Source: Talinum fruticosum | Lineage: Eukaryota > Streptophyta > Magnoliopsida > Caryophyllales > Talinaceae | Assembly: GCA_021018815.1 (NCBI GenBank) | Contig: JAITYX010000004.1 | Coordinates: 3,349,501-3,413,500 of the forward strand | Direction of reading: 5' to 3' | DNA: 64,000 bases | Notes under the pieces: model-generated | Database searches by the model: none | Told to the model about the DNA's origin: nothing | Seen by the model: the letters and a program-made list of their open reading frames with translations, nothing else | Shown: positions 22,769 through 35,964 of the stretch, one piece after another | Layout of the letters: the number at the start of each line of letters is the position of its first letter | Position numbering within the stretch: the first letter of the stretch is position 1 | Program-made: the position numbers and the translations under genes

Positions 22769-25700
22769 TTACGAAGCCACAAGCCACAGATAAAGAGTGC
22801 ACCAAAGAGCGAGCACAATTGAGGAGGTTGCATAGGTCCATAGCATAATCACCGAACACTCATTCTGACCTGCTCCAAACAGTTGGGTCATCGTCCCTGT
22901 CATGGAAACGCCATTAACACAAAATTATAAGTAACCCATGATTAATTAGCTTCTTACCTTAGTTTTAGCTAGTCACTACGAACCAGGCTTTGTAAAACAG
23001 GTCATTCAATTCGGGTCATGTTAACTTTAGATTGAGTCAGAATTGGTCAACGTACGTAGTATATCTATCTATATGTGTAATGATCATGTTTGGATTTATG
23101 TCAATTTGGGGCTTGCTATTGTATGCTTGATAGATCCATGAATCAAGATCGATAGGGCAGTCGACAACATTAGATGATTGAACAAGGAAGTTTATGTACC
23201 TATGTTCATAGCTGGAGGCAGTGCATATTGAAGCAGAAGAACAAACAGAAACAAGGGATCAACTGGAATGAGACCAAAACGAATGGCTGCTTTCACAATA
23301 ACAATGCCCAAAAGGGGGAGAATTATGTATCGGACTACCATGATGCCCATGACAATCCTAAGCTGAATAGTACTTCCCTTTAAGCCTGAAATTAAACCCA
23401 TTAGATATATACTTTCTGTACTAATCTCATCATCATGAACTCTTAAGCTGCCATCTTAATTGAGTATGCAAAAATTAGGAGATGTTTTGGTTAATTAAGT
23501 ACCTCGAAGGAGATTAGCCCCTATTATTAAGGTGACAGTCGGGACTGCTGCTTCTCTGTATGCATGAAAAGAACCATTATTATGGAAAATTAGCGTATTG
23601 CAAACTATATGCAACACAAACAGCTAGGCTTTATGTGTATGTGATTATGCATATGCTGAACAATGTGTTTCCAATTTTACCATGAAATGGTCTCATACAA
23701 AGATCTGTGGTGAACGAGTAGAAGTAAGACAGTCAGTTTAGAGAGGGATCGATTACATACCCAATCATATAAGCTGCATCTTCAACGACATGGAGAGGAG
23801 CATTATTTCCAATCAGAAGCTTTCGGATAGGAGGAATTATCCCAACCATGAAGCCAACAATCTGTATATAATTACGCACATTTTTAGATGCCTGAATTCA
23901 GTGACTTAATTCATTGTTTAAAGTATAAAAAGAGTGATGAGAGTATACCGCTGCAAGAGTTGATGGCGACAACAACGCCTCCAGATTCATCTTTTCTGCA
24001 ATTGTTGTAAAGCATTGCGCTATTCTACATGATAATGGAATCTGCCAACAAAATTAATTAAGTATCACAATAAGCAAGCATAAGCTAATTACATCATATA
24101 AACCATGCTATAGAACATATATATTGATAGCTTTCTGTATATATATGGGTTCAGGTCATATAATTGTGCATGTTATTAGGTTGTCTTATATCGTAAATCT
24201 GATTCAACTATGTTTAGCACACTTTGGGGATGGTGATCTAGCATGAGTCGGTTTTGCTAGGCTCGCAGTATTGTATCTGAACAAGACGGTGAGGATGCAG
24301 TGGGGCAACATACAGTTCTGACAAGGTCCAACGGAAGCCTAGCTAGTAAGGCAACGAGCTCTACTAATGCTCCTACTGTCTTTTCACAAATTCCCTTAAT
24401 GCAAGAGACGATATATCCGCAGTTCCTGAGGTACATAAATACCTTTGTCACTGAATTTGAGGGAGAGAGAAAGAGTTGATTCCCAGAAGCAGTGAGAGAG
24501 TACTCCGTAGAAGCAGGAAGCAAGAGGGGTTCTGTGAGGTTGACTTGTATCTTGTCATTGGAGCCATGATGATGACGTAACCCACAAGAATCTGCCGCTG
24601 GTATTTCTTCAGTCTCACTTGAAGATGCTCGGATAATGTAGAAAACATAAGACCACATGTATATGGCTCCCAACTGCCCATTGGTCGATGTTCCACATTG
24701 ATAAAGTTAGGAGATCGATAAGCAATAACGAGTAAAGTAAGGAAAAAGGGGGTAGAGGAGATGAAATCATTGGGTAGAAGATCTTGAATACAGAAGATTA
24801 ATCTTTTGATCTCAGTTTTCTTCTCCGCTTCCACCCTCAACTTCCAAAGTACCGCCATAGAAGTTTTGGAGTGTAGAAAATAGGTACTTACCGCCATAGA
24901 AAATGAAGCATAAGCAAGACCATATGTCTGGCAGGTTCCAGCAGCTCCAAAGGGGCTGCCTTTCTCACCGCATATTGCAGGGATTATGATGATAGGAAGG
25001 GTCCCCAAGTTACCTTCACCAATATAAACAGCCCAGCAGATCATATAGTGCGTACAAGTTAGGATGTTAGAGATGGATCAATTTTACTATCACAAGCTTA
25101 ATTAAACTGATTGTTAGAGATGGAGGAAAGATATTGTACTCTTAACACATTTTGAAGTTAATGTAAAACATCTTACCTGCTGAACAAGATCCTATTATGA
25201 GGCCCTTAAGATGCCTAGGAGATCTTGTAAGTTTCATAAGCATCCATCCCAATGCTGACCCAATTACAAATGTTATCAGTATGTTTACTGGCATAAACCA
25301 CCTGATAATGCAAATCAAAAGTTTCCACTCAGAAAGGGAAAAGGCAAAAAAATTTAAAACTAGCTTGGCCAAGAAATAATTAACTTGAGATTTGCAAGAA
25401 GAAGAAGAGGGAATTAAACTCACAAGGCAAGAAAGCTTTCGAAGGTGATCGTTTTAGCTAAGTTGCTAGCTACAAGTGCGGGGTTGAACACGAAAAACAC
25501 CACCTAAAAATTACCAAGAATCAAGAATATTATTAGATATTTCGTAAGATATGTATGTACGTACTATTATGTACGTCGTGCATCTTTGATGCAATAAATA
25601 TCATCTTCTTGATACTGATCAGTTGTGATGATATTCATAAACACATCAAATGTGTACAATTTTTCCAACTTTGTTACAATTAATGCCATTTTTCACGGAA

Positions 25701-25873
25701 CTAGAAGAGAAAAAGGGGGAAGAAAAACGTGCACAGACTTTGTTCAAGTGCACCCGGGCAACTTCTCCAAGGACACTGAAGCGTTCGAAAGCAAGAAACA
25801 ACCCAACAGCAGTGATCAACAGGACCTTCAGCACTGGCACTGAAGCTATGACAAACAGGCCTATTAACTCCAT
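22769..25873 (-). CDS. PILS: PIN-LIKES auxin transport facilitator, copy B
   Basis: Second tandem PILS gene, same strand and same ten-exon structure: 25739-25873, 25424-25503, 25177-25301, 24892-25013, 24443-24673, 23949-24041, 23761-23861, 23503-23555, 23200-23385, 22769-22896; in phase; 417 residues. N-terminal bundle LFVIASVPVLKVLLITAVG, WFMPVNILITFVIGSALGW, GNLGTLPIIIIPAICGEKG. The central loop is the longest of the three copies (exon 5 is 77 codons, with a His run near residue 183). C-terminal bundle GEAAVPTVTLIIGANLLRG, LLLQYALPPAMNIGT, TQLFGAGQNECSVIMLWTY, ending LWLVAS. Start is ATG 25873; an upstream in-frame TTG is not a start. No breaks seen. Likely ER membrane and auxin homeostasis, by family. 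Confidence 0.95.
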
Positions 25874-27626
25874 CTTTCTCTCGATCAATCAATGGATCGA
25901 TCAATGAAGATGGAAGAGCAAATAATCAGGAGGGGAATGAGCCAAGCCAAGATTAAAGGAAACACACTGGTCTGATCGAAGCAGAGAATTCCATGTCTCA
26001 ATTGTAACAGTTGGAAAATGTAGCCATTTATCATAAGTGGCTGAGGAGAGACAATGGGGGAAGCTAGTTGGGTTAGGTCCCCGAATTAAAGAGTACGTTT
26101 TACTATAAATCTTGTCTTTTAAGGCTTTACCCAAAGAGTCAACAATTTTCACGGTTCATTTGTGTCCAACTGTATCAACGTTGGATCCCTAACTGGAATC
26201 TTCTACTACCATATGCATGACAGACATACAGTTTCTGTCCAATGAAAAATATCTTATAATTTATTTATTTTTAGACAATTCCAAATACGTAAGATCATCC
26301 TTGAATTAGATCTAAATAGTACAATATTTATACCATGGATTCGATATTATAAATGCAGTGACATGATACATTTTAGAGAAGGGAATCTATATTTTTTTGT
26401 GTTGATAGTGGGATTATGAAAATAGAGACGGGTATTACGGAATTAAAACAAATTAACATATTAAATCTAGTTACTCCGATCTTGCACTTCAAAATGGTCT
26501 TGTTATCTCCAAGTAACCATTGAAGTGATTTGGCAATATATTCCATATGATCGCGCTACAATATATAAGTGTCAATTTAATATATATTTTGTAAGTGTGT
26601 TTAGAATAATTATCGAATCATTGCAAAAAAACTTGCTTCCATTATATTTTCCGAATTCAGTTTGCACTCACAGTTGCTTTTTTCAGATGATTACATTTTT
26701 CATTTAAATAACTTGCTAGATACAAAAGGTATAATCTTTTCGGCGGTTAAATAGTATGATGTATGATTGAATGTGATTGAGCATAAATTTTTTTAAGAAG
26801 TGAGTGTCAAAATTATTTTTTGCAACTCAAGTACTAGGTGATGAGTGTGATTAAAGTATGGTTAAGAGTGAATTTTTCTAGGAAGTGCGGTTGAGTATAA
26901 TTTAATTTCGATTCTACAAAGACAATAATAAAAAGTAAAAAAAAAAGATGGGTATCAGTATGTATGCACCTACCAGGAAATTTCCTCTTCCGCTTCCTCA
27001 TTTGTAAGGATATTGTGTGGTGGAGGTTAATGGGTTTGACACTCCACTATCCCTGCACTGTTTCCTCCGAGATAGGAGTGCCTAACGGGTGGCCACTTAT
27101 CCAAAAAAATATTAAAAAATATTTAAAAAATGAATTTATCTTATGATAATAATAGAATCTTTAACCATTGGATTGGACGGACGTGATCTGTTTTTGATGA
27201 AGGCCCAATGGACCTACATCACCTTCTTTCTATGATTCCCAGCCCATTTCTAACTTAAAGTTATAAAATTTTTAAAAATTAGTGTATTATTTAAGTGATT
27301 TTATATCAACATTTACGTATCATTGATAAGGGAAAAACAGTAAAAGAAAGACAAAGAAGCATTGGTTAACTTTAAATATGAACAATAAGTAAACAAAAAA
27401 ATTAATCTAGGAAATAAATAATACAAAAAAATTCATCATTTCATTAACCAATTTATTATCTTAAATCCTAAGATACATGCTTACACACAAAAAAATCCTA
27501 ACATTCATGCCTTATATATAACATTAAAACAACATAAATATTTACAAATTTTTTAGTGCGAATCAGTTCATTGTAAAAAGCTCTTCATTTGAATTTTTAA
27601 AAAATTATTTTTTCATATTAATAGGC
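25874..27626. other. Intergenic upstream of PILS copy B
   Basis: Contains the PILS copy B promoter and AT-rich DNA. No gene seen; short open frames show no family features. Confidence 0.5.
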
Positions 27627-27833
27627 TTAACACCGTAGAGACAATTGAGCAAATTTGGTGGCCACAAAAACCCCTCTACTTTTGGCATCCCTTAAAAGTC
27701 CCATTAACCCCTCTGTCACAAACAAAAAGAGGTAAGGCAATAGAGGGTCTCCTTGCCGGAGACCTCTAGACGGAACAACCATCACTTTCGGAGATCCGTT
27801 GATAAAAAAAAAAAGGTAGCAGACTCTACACAA
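27627..27833 (-). mobile_element. LINE reverse-transcriptase fragment
   Basis: The minus-strand frame carries INGSPKVMVVPSRGLRQGD followed by PYLFLFVTEGL and LLRDAKSRGV, the plant LINE reverse-transcriptase block in which RGLRQGDPLSPYLF is the hallmark. Only about 65 residues remain, and the catalytic YADD region is absent, so it is a truncated, inactive copy. Confidence 0.85.
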
Positions 27834-29800
27834 TTCGTAACAAGATTAACCCAACCCAATAAGTTATTTTACCAATTATATTAATTAGTTATTTGGTGAA
27901 TCAAACAGCCAATTTGTTTCAAAACAGTTCTTTTTCATAGAAAATTTTTTTTTTTAAAAAAAACTTCAAAAAGCTCACACTCAATACAGCCTAAGCCAAG
28001 CAACCCCCAGTCCCAATCCCAATCTCAAGCCCTTCTCCAATCTCCACCTCCCCAAGGGAAAAAAATGCTTCCTTCTGAATCCATTTGTTATCCATGAAGT
28101 TTTTTTAATTATTTTTTACAAAAGCAAAGGTAGATAAGTTAGCTGGCCCCTATCTCAGAGTTATCTCAACTGAACTTAAAGGCCTAACAGGAAGGGGAAG
28201 ATATAAAACTCAAAACTCAAAGTCCACTGTCCACCACAATTTTTTATTTTTATTTTTTTGCACAAGGCAAAGAATGTCTCTCACAAATTTCGGACTCAAA
28301 TTGTTTTATTTTTTCCAAAACAGGAAATTAAATTTTGCTATGTTCATTTTAGATTTAGTTAACAGCCTTGCAATTGTTTATAACTTTTTACCACTAATTT
28401 TGTAATCATTTTACAACTTCTTACGTTCTTACAGCTCCTTACAGTTAGAAGAACCGATGATAGATTTTGTAATTATGTTGGGATCCAGGCTGATGGTTCT
28501 CAAATGTGGGGTGTATCCTTGACAATTCAAGCAATTTTCTCAAGTGGTCTCACCGAAGAATATGCACCCACATTTTAAAAAGTTCATGATTTTTTCAAAG
28601 CCGCACATGTATATCTAATTATCTTGGTGTAGTAAAAATGTTTTGTATATGACTAATTGATTTCAACACCTAAAACTAGACTCGATTTAATCTTCATAAT
28701 AGAATGATTTGGTAACGTGAACATCCAACTATCTTGATGCAGTAAAATTACCTCTATATATTGATTTCAACATATGTAACTTACGCGTATTCTACCAAAA
28801 ATAAATAGATTTAAAAGATATAGTAAGATAGCCCTTCCCAACTCTCCCCCTCCCCAAGGGAAAAACAAAAAAAAAAAAAGAAAAGAAAAGAAAAACCATT
28901 GCTTCCTTGTGAATGTTTTTGTTATCCATGGAGTTGTTATTGGTATCGATCATTATATGTACTTTTATACTACCATAAACATTTTTTAAAAAAACTAGCT
29001 TATTAATCTCCTTAGTACTATATGTGTTTTGAGTAACTAGTAAAAATTCGTGTTTGAGTTAAAATTGGGTTGAACAAAATCGGTGATCGGATGAACTTTT
29101 TGTTCGATACCTAATTTTTTTCGGATCGGACACTTCGGACAAATCTAAATTCGAATTGAAATCGGGTTCGGATAATATAAATATGAAAATCTTATGTCAT
29201 AATTTAAAATTCGGACAACAAATCGTGACCGGATCCGGATACATACAAATATTTGCTTTTGAAGTATTTCTTAAACCGACAGATTCATGAATCGAGATCC
29301 TGACGCATTTTGAGCTATAACTAAAACTCTGAAAATTCCATACAAAATTACACATCATCTCTTAGAAAAACTTCCAGAGAACACTACCGTTGTCTGTCTT
29401 TTAAAAAATTAGAAATCGAAGAAGAAATAGGGAGTAAAATTGAGGAGAATCACAACATCTGTCACAAAAAAAAAAAAAAAAGACAAACCCGCTCATCCGA
29501 GCTCTAAGTTATAGATTTCACTTAGCTTGTCCAGATCTTGGAATGATCCATCTATATGACGTGATCATCAGTTTTTGCACCCAAACAAGGCACCATATAT
29601 ATATGTTCTTCGATGGCAATGCAAGCTCAAGTTGCTTTGGCCATTTCAGGCTTATATATGGCGAAATTGGCACCATGCATATACATAAATAATCAAGCCA
29701 TTGTCATGAATGTCACAACAAAAACAGCGTCCATTGTTGTGACATTGATGTGATAATAATAACAACAGTACTACAAATGCATGGAAAGACATGGAGCTGC
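27834..29800. other. Intergenic between PILS copies B and C, with a dispersed duplicate
   Basis: AT-rich. Two related segments, about 28028-28101 and about 28842-28937, share CTCCCCAAGGGAAAAA, ATTGCTTCCTT-type and TTTGTTATCCATG phrases. About 29040-29260 contains TTCGGATCGGA-type phrases common in plant repeats. An A-run lies at about 29466-29481. Confidence 0.45.
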
Positions 29801-32800
29801 CTATGCCGACACCAACCACATAAATAGAGTGGACCAAAGGGTTAGGGCTAAGGCTGACACAGTGTAGGTCCACAGCATAATCACCGAGCACTCTCCCTCA
29901 CCAGCTTCGAACAGTTCGCTTATCGTACCTGTTCATTGACGGACTTGGTGTTAGTTTCTCTGTAATCAACGACCAGTATTTATATCATGTATATTTTCAG
30001 GAATGCGCATGGTTCTGAACTTCGGAACACGTAGGAAATGATGGAAATTGAAAATGACATCAAGTGAGTCTAGCTAGCTCAATGGACCAATGCTGTCTAA
30101 TCCAATATATTGGACGACTGATCCTAGCTAGTGTATGGACCATGAAACGTACCTATGGTCATTGCAGGAGGCAGTGCAAACTGAAGCATAAGAATGAATT
30201 GATACAACGGGTTTGGTCCAACCAAGCCAAAATGACTAGCAGTTCGAACCACCAAGATGCCGAGGAGAGGCATTGCGAGGTACCGGACCACAATTACCCC
30301 TAGGATTAGGAATGCGTTAACTGCGGATCTTCTTAGCCCTGAGATCATCAAGATAGAACAAGAGTTAAACCCTAGCTGGATAACAAAAGCAACAAAGCAT
30401 TAGATGTAATTCGGTCAGGGTAATTACCTCCGAGAAGGTTTGCTCCAACTATTAGAGACACACAAGGGACTGTTGCCATCCTGAACATCCAAAGAAAATC
30501 AAACAACATTAGAGATATTGTTGTCATGTACAACATTTTGAGCTACTTCAGCATTCGATCGATCCTCGGAAGCTCAACTTAGATGGTTCTTGAACATAAG
30601 CGCCTTTTTTGTGGCGCGAGAAATCTTTCGAATATCAGAAGCTTTCATATTGAATTATTTTGCTAGGCACATTTTTTTATTAGGATAATGCACTAATTAG
30701 TGAGCAAAATGTTTTGATACCCCAATAATTCTGCAGTACTGTAAACGACTCGAAGAGGTGCGTCAGAGCCAATCATCAACATCTTCAGTAGAGGCACCAC
30801 ACCGATGATAAATCCAACAATCTGAAGATTTCACAAAGATATCATGTATGCGCGTCAGCAAAACCAATTCCATCCATTCTTCAAAAAATTGACAGACATT
30901 AATGGACACTGATGTGTATTTCAGGCATGCGACAGAGGTCGATGAAGGCGGGTTTCGAGTGTACCCATTGCATGTACAGCACTTTCTTTTCAATTTCTTT
31001 AGCAGTAGTAGACACTAATGGTAATGTTGATAGGTGTTGATGAGTGCAGGTCAGTATTGAAGTCCTTACCGATCCGATGGTAGTTGGTGCAAATAACATC
31101 TTTAGATTGATGGTTCTGAGTTTTGCTATGACATTTGTGCTGCAGTTCTTGATCTTTTCAAATACTGGCAGAGGCCCCACCTGCACCGACAATTTGGAAG
31201 ACAATGGACATCTTTGTAAATAAATTTATCATAGATCAATTATGGTATTCAGCTCCAACTTCTTTGGGAAATACAGGTAAAATATCTGAATTTGGCAGAA
31301 TGTATATGCTGCCCACTTTCTGACAAACAAAAATGGGCAAAGATAGATGAGACAATGAAATGTTGATGTCAAAATGAAAGCCAATCACCTTGTGAAGGAG
31401 TAAAGGTTGTGTCTCTGGTGATCCTGCAGAAGAGTTTATAGCTACTACAGAGTGATGTGAGTCTCTCTCTCCTTGATTGCTCTTCTCCACTGATATTTTC
31501 ATTATTACATATACATATGACCATATATAGATGGCTCCCACCTGGAATGTTATGCATCCACAATTAATAACCAATCTGATTAATTTAAAATAAAATTGAC
31601 ATTCAACTCCGGATATCAGATATAGATACTTAAATAGTTTAACGGATAAAATTTTTCTCAATGTTCCTATGTTCATAAACTAGATACTATATTATATTGG
31701 TAAAGTACTTTTACTAGGGTTCATTAGCGTTTTCTCTTTTTGTGTGGTAGTCCTAGACTAGGCTTAAAGTTCAAGCCACTAAACCAACACTCACTTGATA
31801 AGAAGAGGACACTACATACATATGTGGTCTTTGTTCTATGTATAATTCCAAAATTACGGCATAAATTGTAGTATTTTTACGATGAGATGAGAGGAGAGAG
31901 AAAATTACAGCCATGGAAACGGAGACAAAGGCGGCTCCGTCAGACATGCAAATGGATGAATCTCCAAAGGGACTCCTGGGCTCATGGCATATCGCCGGAA
32001 TAACGATAAGAAGCAAGTTGCCCAAGTTTCCTGTCCATCAAATATGCATTACTAATAAGTGATCAACCATCAAAGTGACAAACTAAAACATATCGTAAAT
32101 TATCGATCATATAAAATTCAGACAGAAAAAATCAACATACCTGCCGCACAACATCCAATAACAAGTCCATGCAAATTACTGGGTGCTCTACCAATCTTGA
32201 TGAGTATCCATCCCAATATCGACCCAATTATGAATGTCAGCAATATATTCACCGGCATGAACCACCTACAAACACACAATGCATATGTAAGACTGTGTGA
32301 TGCAATCATAGAATTTCCTGGCAGGAAACCAAATTGGGATTCTTCATTCTAATTGACCATAAAATCAAGTGATTTTTGTTAGGCTAGATCAGATAAGTGT
32401 ACATTCTATTCGATTTTGAGCCGGATTAATTTTAAGGTACGTCATCGATGGGGCTTCAGTCCGGTTCATGATCAATTCAGATCAAGTTAATTGCTATGTG
32501 ATCAACTCAGACCATAAAATAAATAAAGTCGGGACTAAATTGGATTAACCTATTTCCGATATCGGCTTAAGTATGAGGTTGGGTTATTCAGTTCAAGTTT
32601 CGGCCACTATAATTTGTAGGGGAGTGGGAAAGAACTTGTTTATTCGAAATCCTTTTGTCAACTTCTAAGATCTTTAAAAAAATAGGGAGAAGATGCTAAT
32701 GAATTAAGTCAATGAGCAACTGTTGCGATGAGAAGAGAGAGCTTACATTTGAATCATAATTTCAAGAGTAACAGTCTTAGCTAGATATGCACCCATCAGA

Positions 32801-33795
32801 GCTGGGCTGAACACGTAAAACACTATCTGCATTCCCATTTCAACAATTCATTCCTTCAGTCAGTCATAAATTAGCCCAAGAAATCTTCCAAGATCCGATA
32901 ATATATACTCAATTAATTCATCCTCGCACGTTCTGTAATATACACTATATTAATTTTACACCAATTTTTCATAATAAAATCCCAAATTGCAATTATAAGC
33001 TGAGCAAATCGAATTCTTATTAAAAAAAGATTATTCTTAAACAACAATCACCACCGTACCCTCATATCATGGTCTTGGATCCATAGGACCGAGCTATGTG
33101 TCATGCAGAGGAGGGCAAGCAGCATCATTTGGGACATAAACAAGAAGAAAGAAATTTTTTTTTTTTTTTTTATAACCCACGTCTATAGACCTGAGCTCTT
33201 GTGATATAATTTTCAAGCACTATCACCGTTTATTATAGGTCCTACTTTTGTATAGTTTGAGGAGATCGACTTATAAGCGATTTTACTCTACTATTATTTC
33301 TACAAGGAGAGAGGCCAAATCTAAAAAACCCACGTAAAATTTTTTAAAAAATATTTTATTAGGATGAAAATCTATTGAAAACTTTATCTATAAACAATCT
33401 AATTTAACCTACGATGTAATTCCAATGCTAATGTCAATTAAGTTTAAGGCTTCTTATATATGAAAAATCGTATGTAACACATGCACCAATACTTCCTCAT
33501 TTACGAATATATATGTATTTGAAGTTGTTCCATATATATTTCAGTTTGATTCTCACATATCCACCTCGGACCTCCTATCTATCCACTAATTATATTACGG
33601 AGTATATAATAAAAAAAGAAGACGGAAAAGGAGAAACTATGAATACATATATATACTTACATTGTTCAAATTATGCCTTGCAGTTTGGCTGAGAACATTA
33701 ATTCGATCAAAGGCGAGAATTAGACCAATTGCTGTTAAAATCAACATCTTCAAAACTGGCATCAAAGCCACCAAGAACAATGCCACAAACCCCAT
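29801..33795 (-). CDS. PILS: PIN-LIKES auxin transport facilitator, copy C (diverged)
   Basis: Third tandem PILS gene. Ten coding exons: 33661-33795, 32747-32826, 32141-32265, 31909-32030, 31389-31541, 31070-31180, 30721-30821, 30428-30480, 30153-30338, 29801-29928; all GT-AG and in phase; 397 residues. Intron phases match copies A and B exactly. N-terminal bundle LFLVALMPVLKMLILTAIG, WFMPVNILLTFIIGSILGW, GNLGNLLLIVIPAICHEPR; C-terminal bundle LIVGANLLGG, MLQFALPPAMTIGT, ECSVIMLWTY. It departs from its neighbours at positions that are otherwise conserved: GMATVPC where A and B have GDAAIPA and GEAAVPT; ISELFEAGEGE where they have TQLFGAGQ; AMTIG for AMNIG. The frame is open throughout, so it may be expressed with altered function. 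A TATAAAA box lies about 110 bases upstream. Confidence 0.94.
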
Positions 33796-33903
33796 TTCTT
33801 TTTTTTTTTCTTTTTTCCTTTTTTTTGGTTTTTTTAAAAAAATTTACGAAATGGAATTCTTTAGAAATGCATTGATTGTAAAGGGATGAAATAAACTTTG
33901 AGC

Positions 33904-33910
33904 TTTTATA
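33904..33910 (-). promoter_or_regulatory. TATA box of PILS copy C
   Basis: TATAAAA on minus, 109 bases before the start codon, a normal distance for a plant core promoter with a short leader. Confidence 0.55.
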
Positions 33911-35964
33911 GTGTCTTTTTTTGATATATTAATTAATTAATAATAAATTATATAATTTTGGAGGAAACTATCCTCATCCTTGCCAATTCAAAAACTTATC
34001 TGGTGTCTATTCATCATAGCCAAAGTACTTTTCCATCCCCTAAAAAAATGTGATTGTACTTATGTGTCCAATTAACCCCCTACTAGTCATTTTAAAAAAT
34101 TAATTAAAAAAATAATAATTAAATCTTGCACGCTTCCAAAAAAAAAAAGAAAAATTTAAAAAGGGGTTGAAAAACAAGAGGTAGACATTTTACTCTTTCC
34201 TTCATGAATATGAAAATAAGCAAGAAAATTAGAAAAAAAAAAAAAAAAGGAAGAAGGTTCATGTACTCAAAGAAAAGGGTAGGTAAAATACTATTTATTT
34301 ATATCATAATTATATTTATATTCCTAAGAAATTGCTAATTCAAAAAAATCTTAAAATAATTCTATAATAAACATTTTTAAAAATTAAAATTTGAAAAATG
34401 TGATAACCATGAAGGACAAAGCAAGAAAGTAAAGCCCTTGGGCTCCGTAAAAGACCAGAGGATATATAAATGAACTCTTGCCATTGCGATGCATTAGCGA
34501 ATTTATTATGATTCAGTCAAAATTTGACTAATTATTTTTGCAGCATTTTTCTATCAATATATAAATTTAAAATCAGGACCTGTAAAATGCTTGAATATGG
34601 AGTTTTGACTGTTCAGAGGTGAACAAGTCGATTGGGATCTATTTTACAGTCAAATGGTTGCTATTAATTATATGCTAAGCTTCCCTGGCTTTCTCGACTA
34701 CTGACTTAAGCATCGGACGCCCATTTCCCGAAGCAACTTTGCTCCGAAATTTCAATCTTTCTCGTAATTCAAATTCATATCTCGAGAGTCACACGATAAT
34801 TCAAATGGAAACCGGAGGGTTCTAGTAAGGTGCGAGCCCATCAGATTACTCATCTTTTTATCAACAGCAGTAAAATAATAATGGGCCTTAAGATTGGGCT
34901 TCCTGGAAACCTCTCGGGCAGTCCAGTAAAGGATCCCAAAAATGAACCATTACCTCCTCAATGAAAGAATTTTTTTTAAAAAAACAAAAAACCTCATGTT
35001 TTTGTCTTTCTGAAGACGTAGGTGAAAGATTTTATTATTTGAAAATTGTATACCTTAGTCTACATTCAATCTTGGAAGATTTTCCATCCAAAAAAAAAAA
35101 AAAAAACTTTGGAAAATTAATGGGTTTGTTTGATATTTTATGAGATTGTTCTTCTCATTGGCCTTAACTTCTTAAATGCATAATAAACTGTTATATATAT
35201 GTATCATCAAATCGAATGAGTACAAAATTCAATCTCAAGGACATGAAAGTACATCGAGATCAGAATAAAAGGGATTACAAGTAATCCGAAACACTAACTC
35301 ACAACACATAAAGTGGATAATTCGAGATAAATCCACAAAGACTAATGGTGTAAAAGGTGGATGATAGTCCGTATGTATTGGGATTGTTTGGTGAATGAAA
35401 ATGGTGGAATTTATAATGGAGTTTGAAACTATGCCATTACTAGTAATAAACAAGGCTTTAAAACAAGGTAGTAAACTCGGCAATAAAATTGCATTAAACA
35501 TCCAAAGTCGGTTGAAACGAGTCTCCAATAGAGGAAAATGAACGGTCATGCAGCAAATCGATTGAAAACGGGGACCTAACACCCAACACGGCCAACCAGT
35601 GTTAGGTCTTGGACGTTGCGAATCGGAACCGTTTTCGAGCACGGACCGTTTCCCTTGCAACACGACCCATTTACAGCAGAGAATTGAGTATAGCAAGTTT
35701 TTAAATGACATTTGCAACACAGTACTCAATTGAAAAGGGAGAGGCTCCAACAAATGATAATTAGCTTCCACATTCAAGGTAAATTATACATTTTTTGAGC
35801 ATGGAAAATAATTACACTACAAACACAACACTAATAGTGACAATTAATATGGAGTAATTTAATTAATAATGTACAATTTTATATAGATGGATGATTAATA
35901 TATTATGTGGGCACTACCTCCTAACATCATTATAAGAAGATAATTCTAATTACCGACTAATTAA
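33911..35964. other. Intergenic between PILS copy C and the HD-Zip gene
   Basis: AT-rich with poly-A tracts. About 34680-34930 is less AT-rich and carries ACTGACTTAAGCATCGGACG, resembling a dispersed plant repeat end. A minus-strand open frame of 180 codons spans 35235-35777 without a recognised domain and is probably chance or decayed repeat; it contains a perfect inverted repeat at about 35574-35610. Confidence 0.45.

Noticed and set aside
35235..35777. 180-codon minus frame as a protein-coding gene
   Set aside because: No domain, no plausible start context, composition like its AT-rich neighbours; listed only as an unexplained region.
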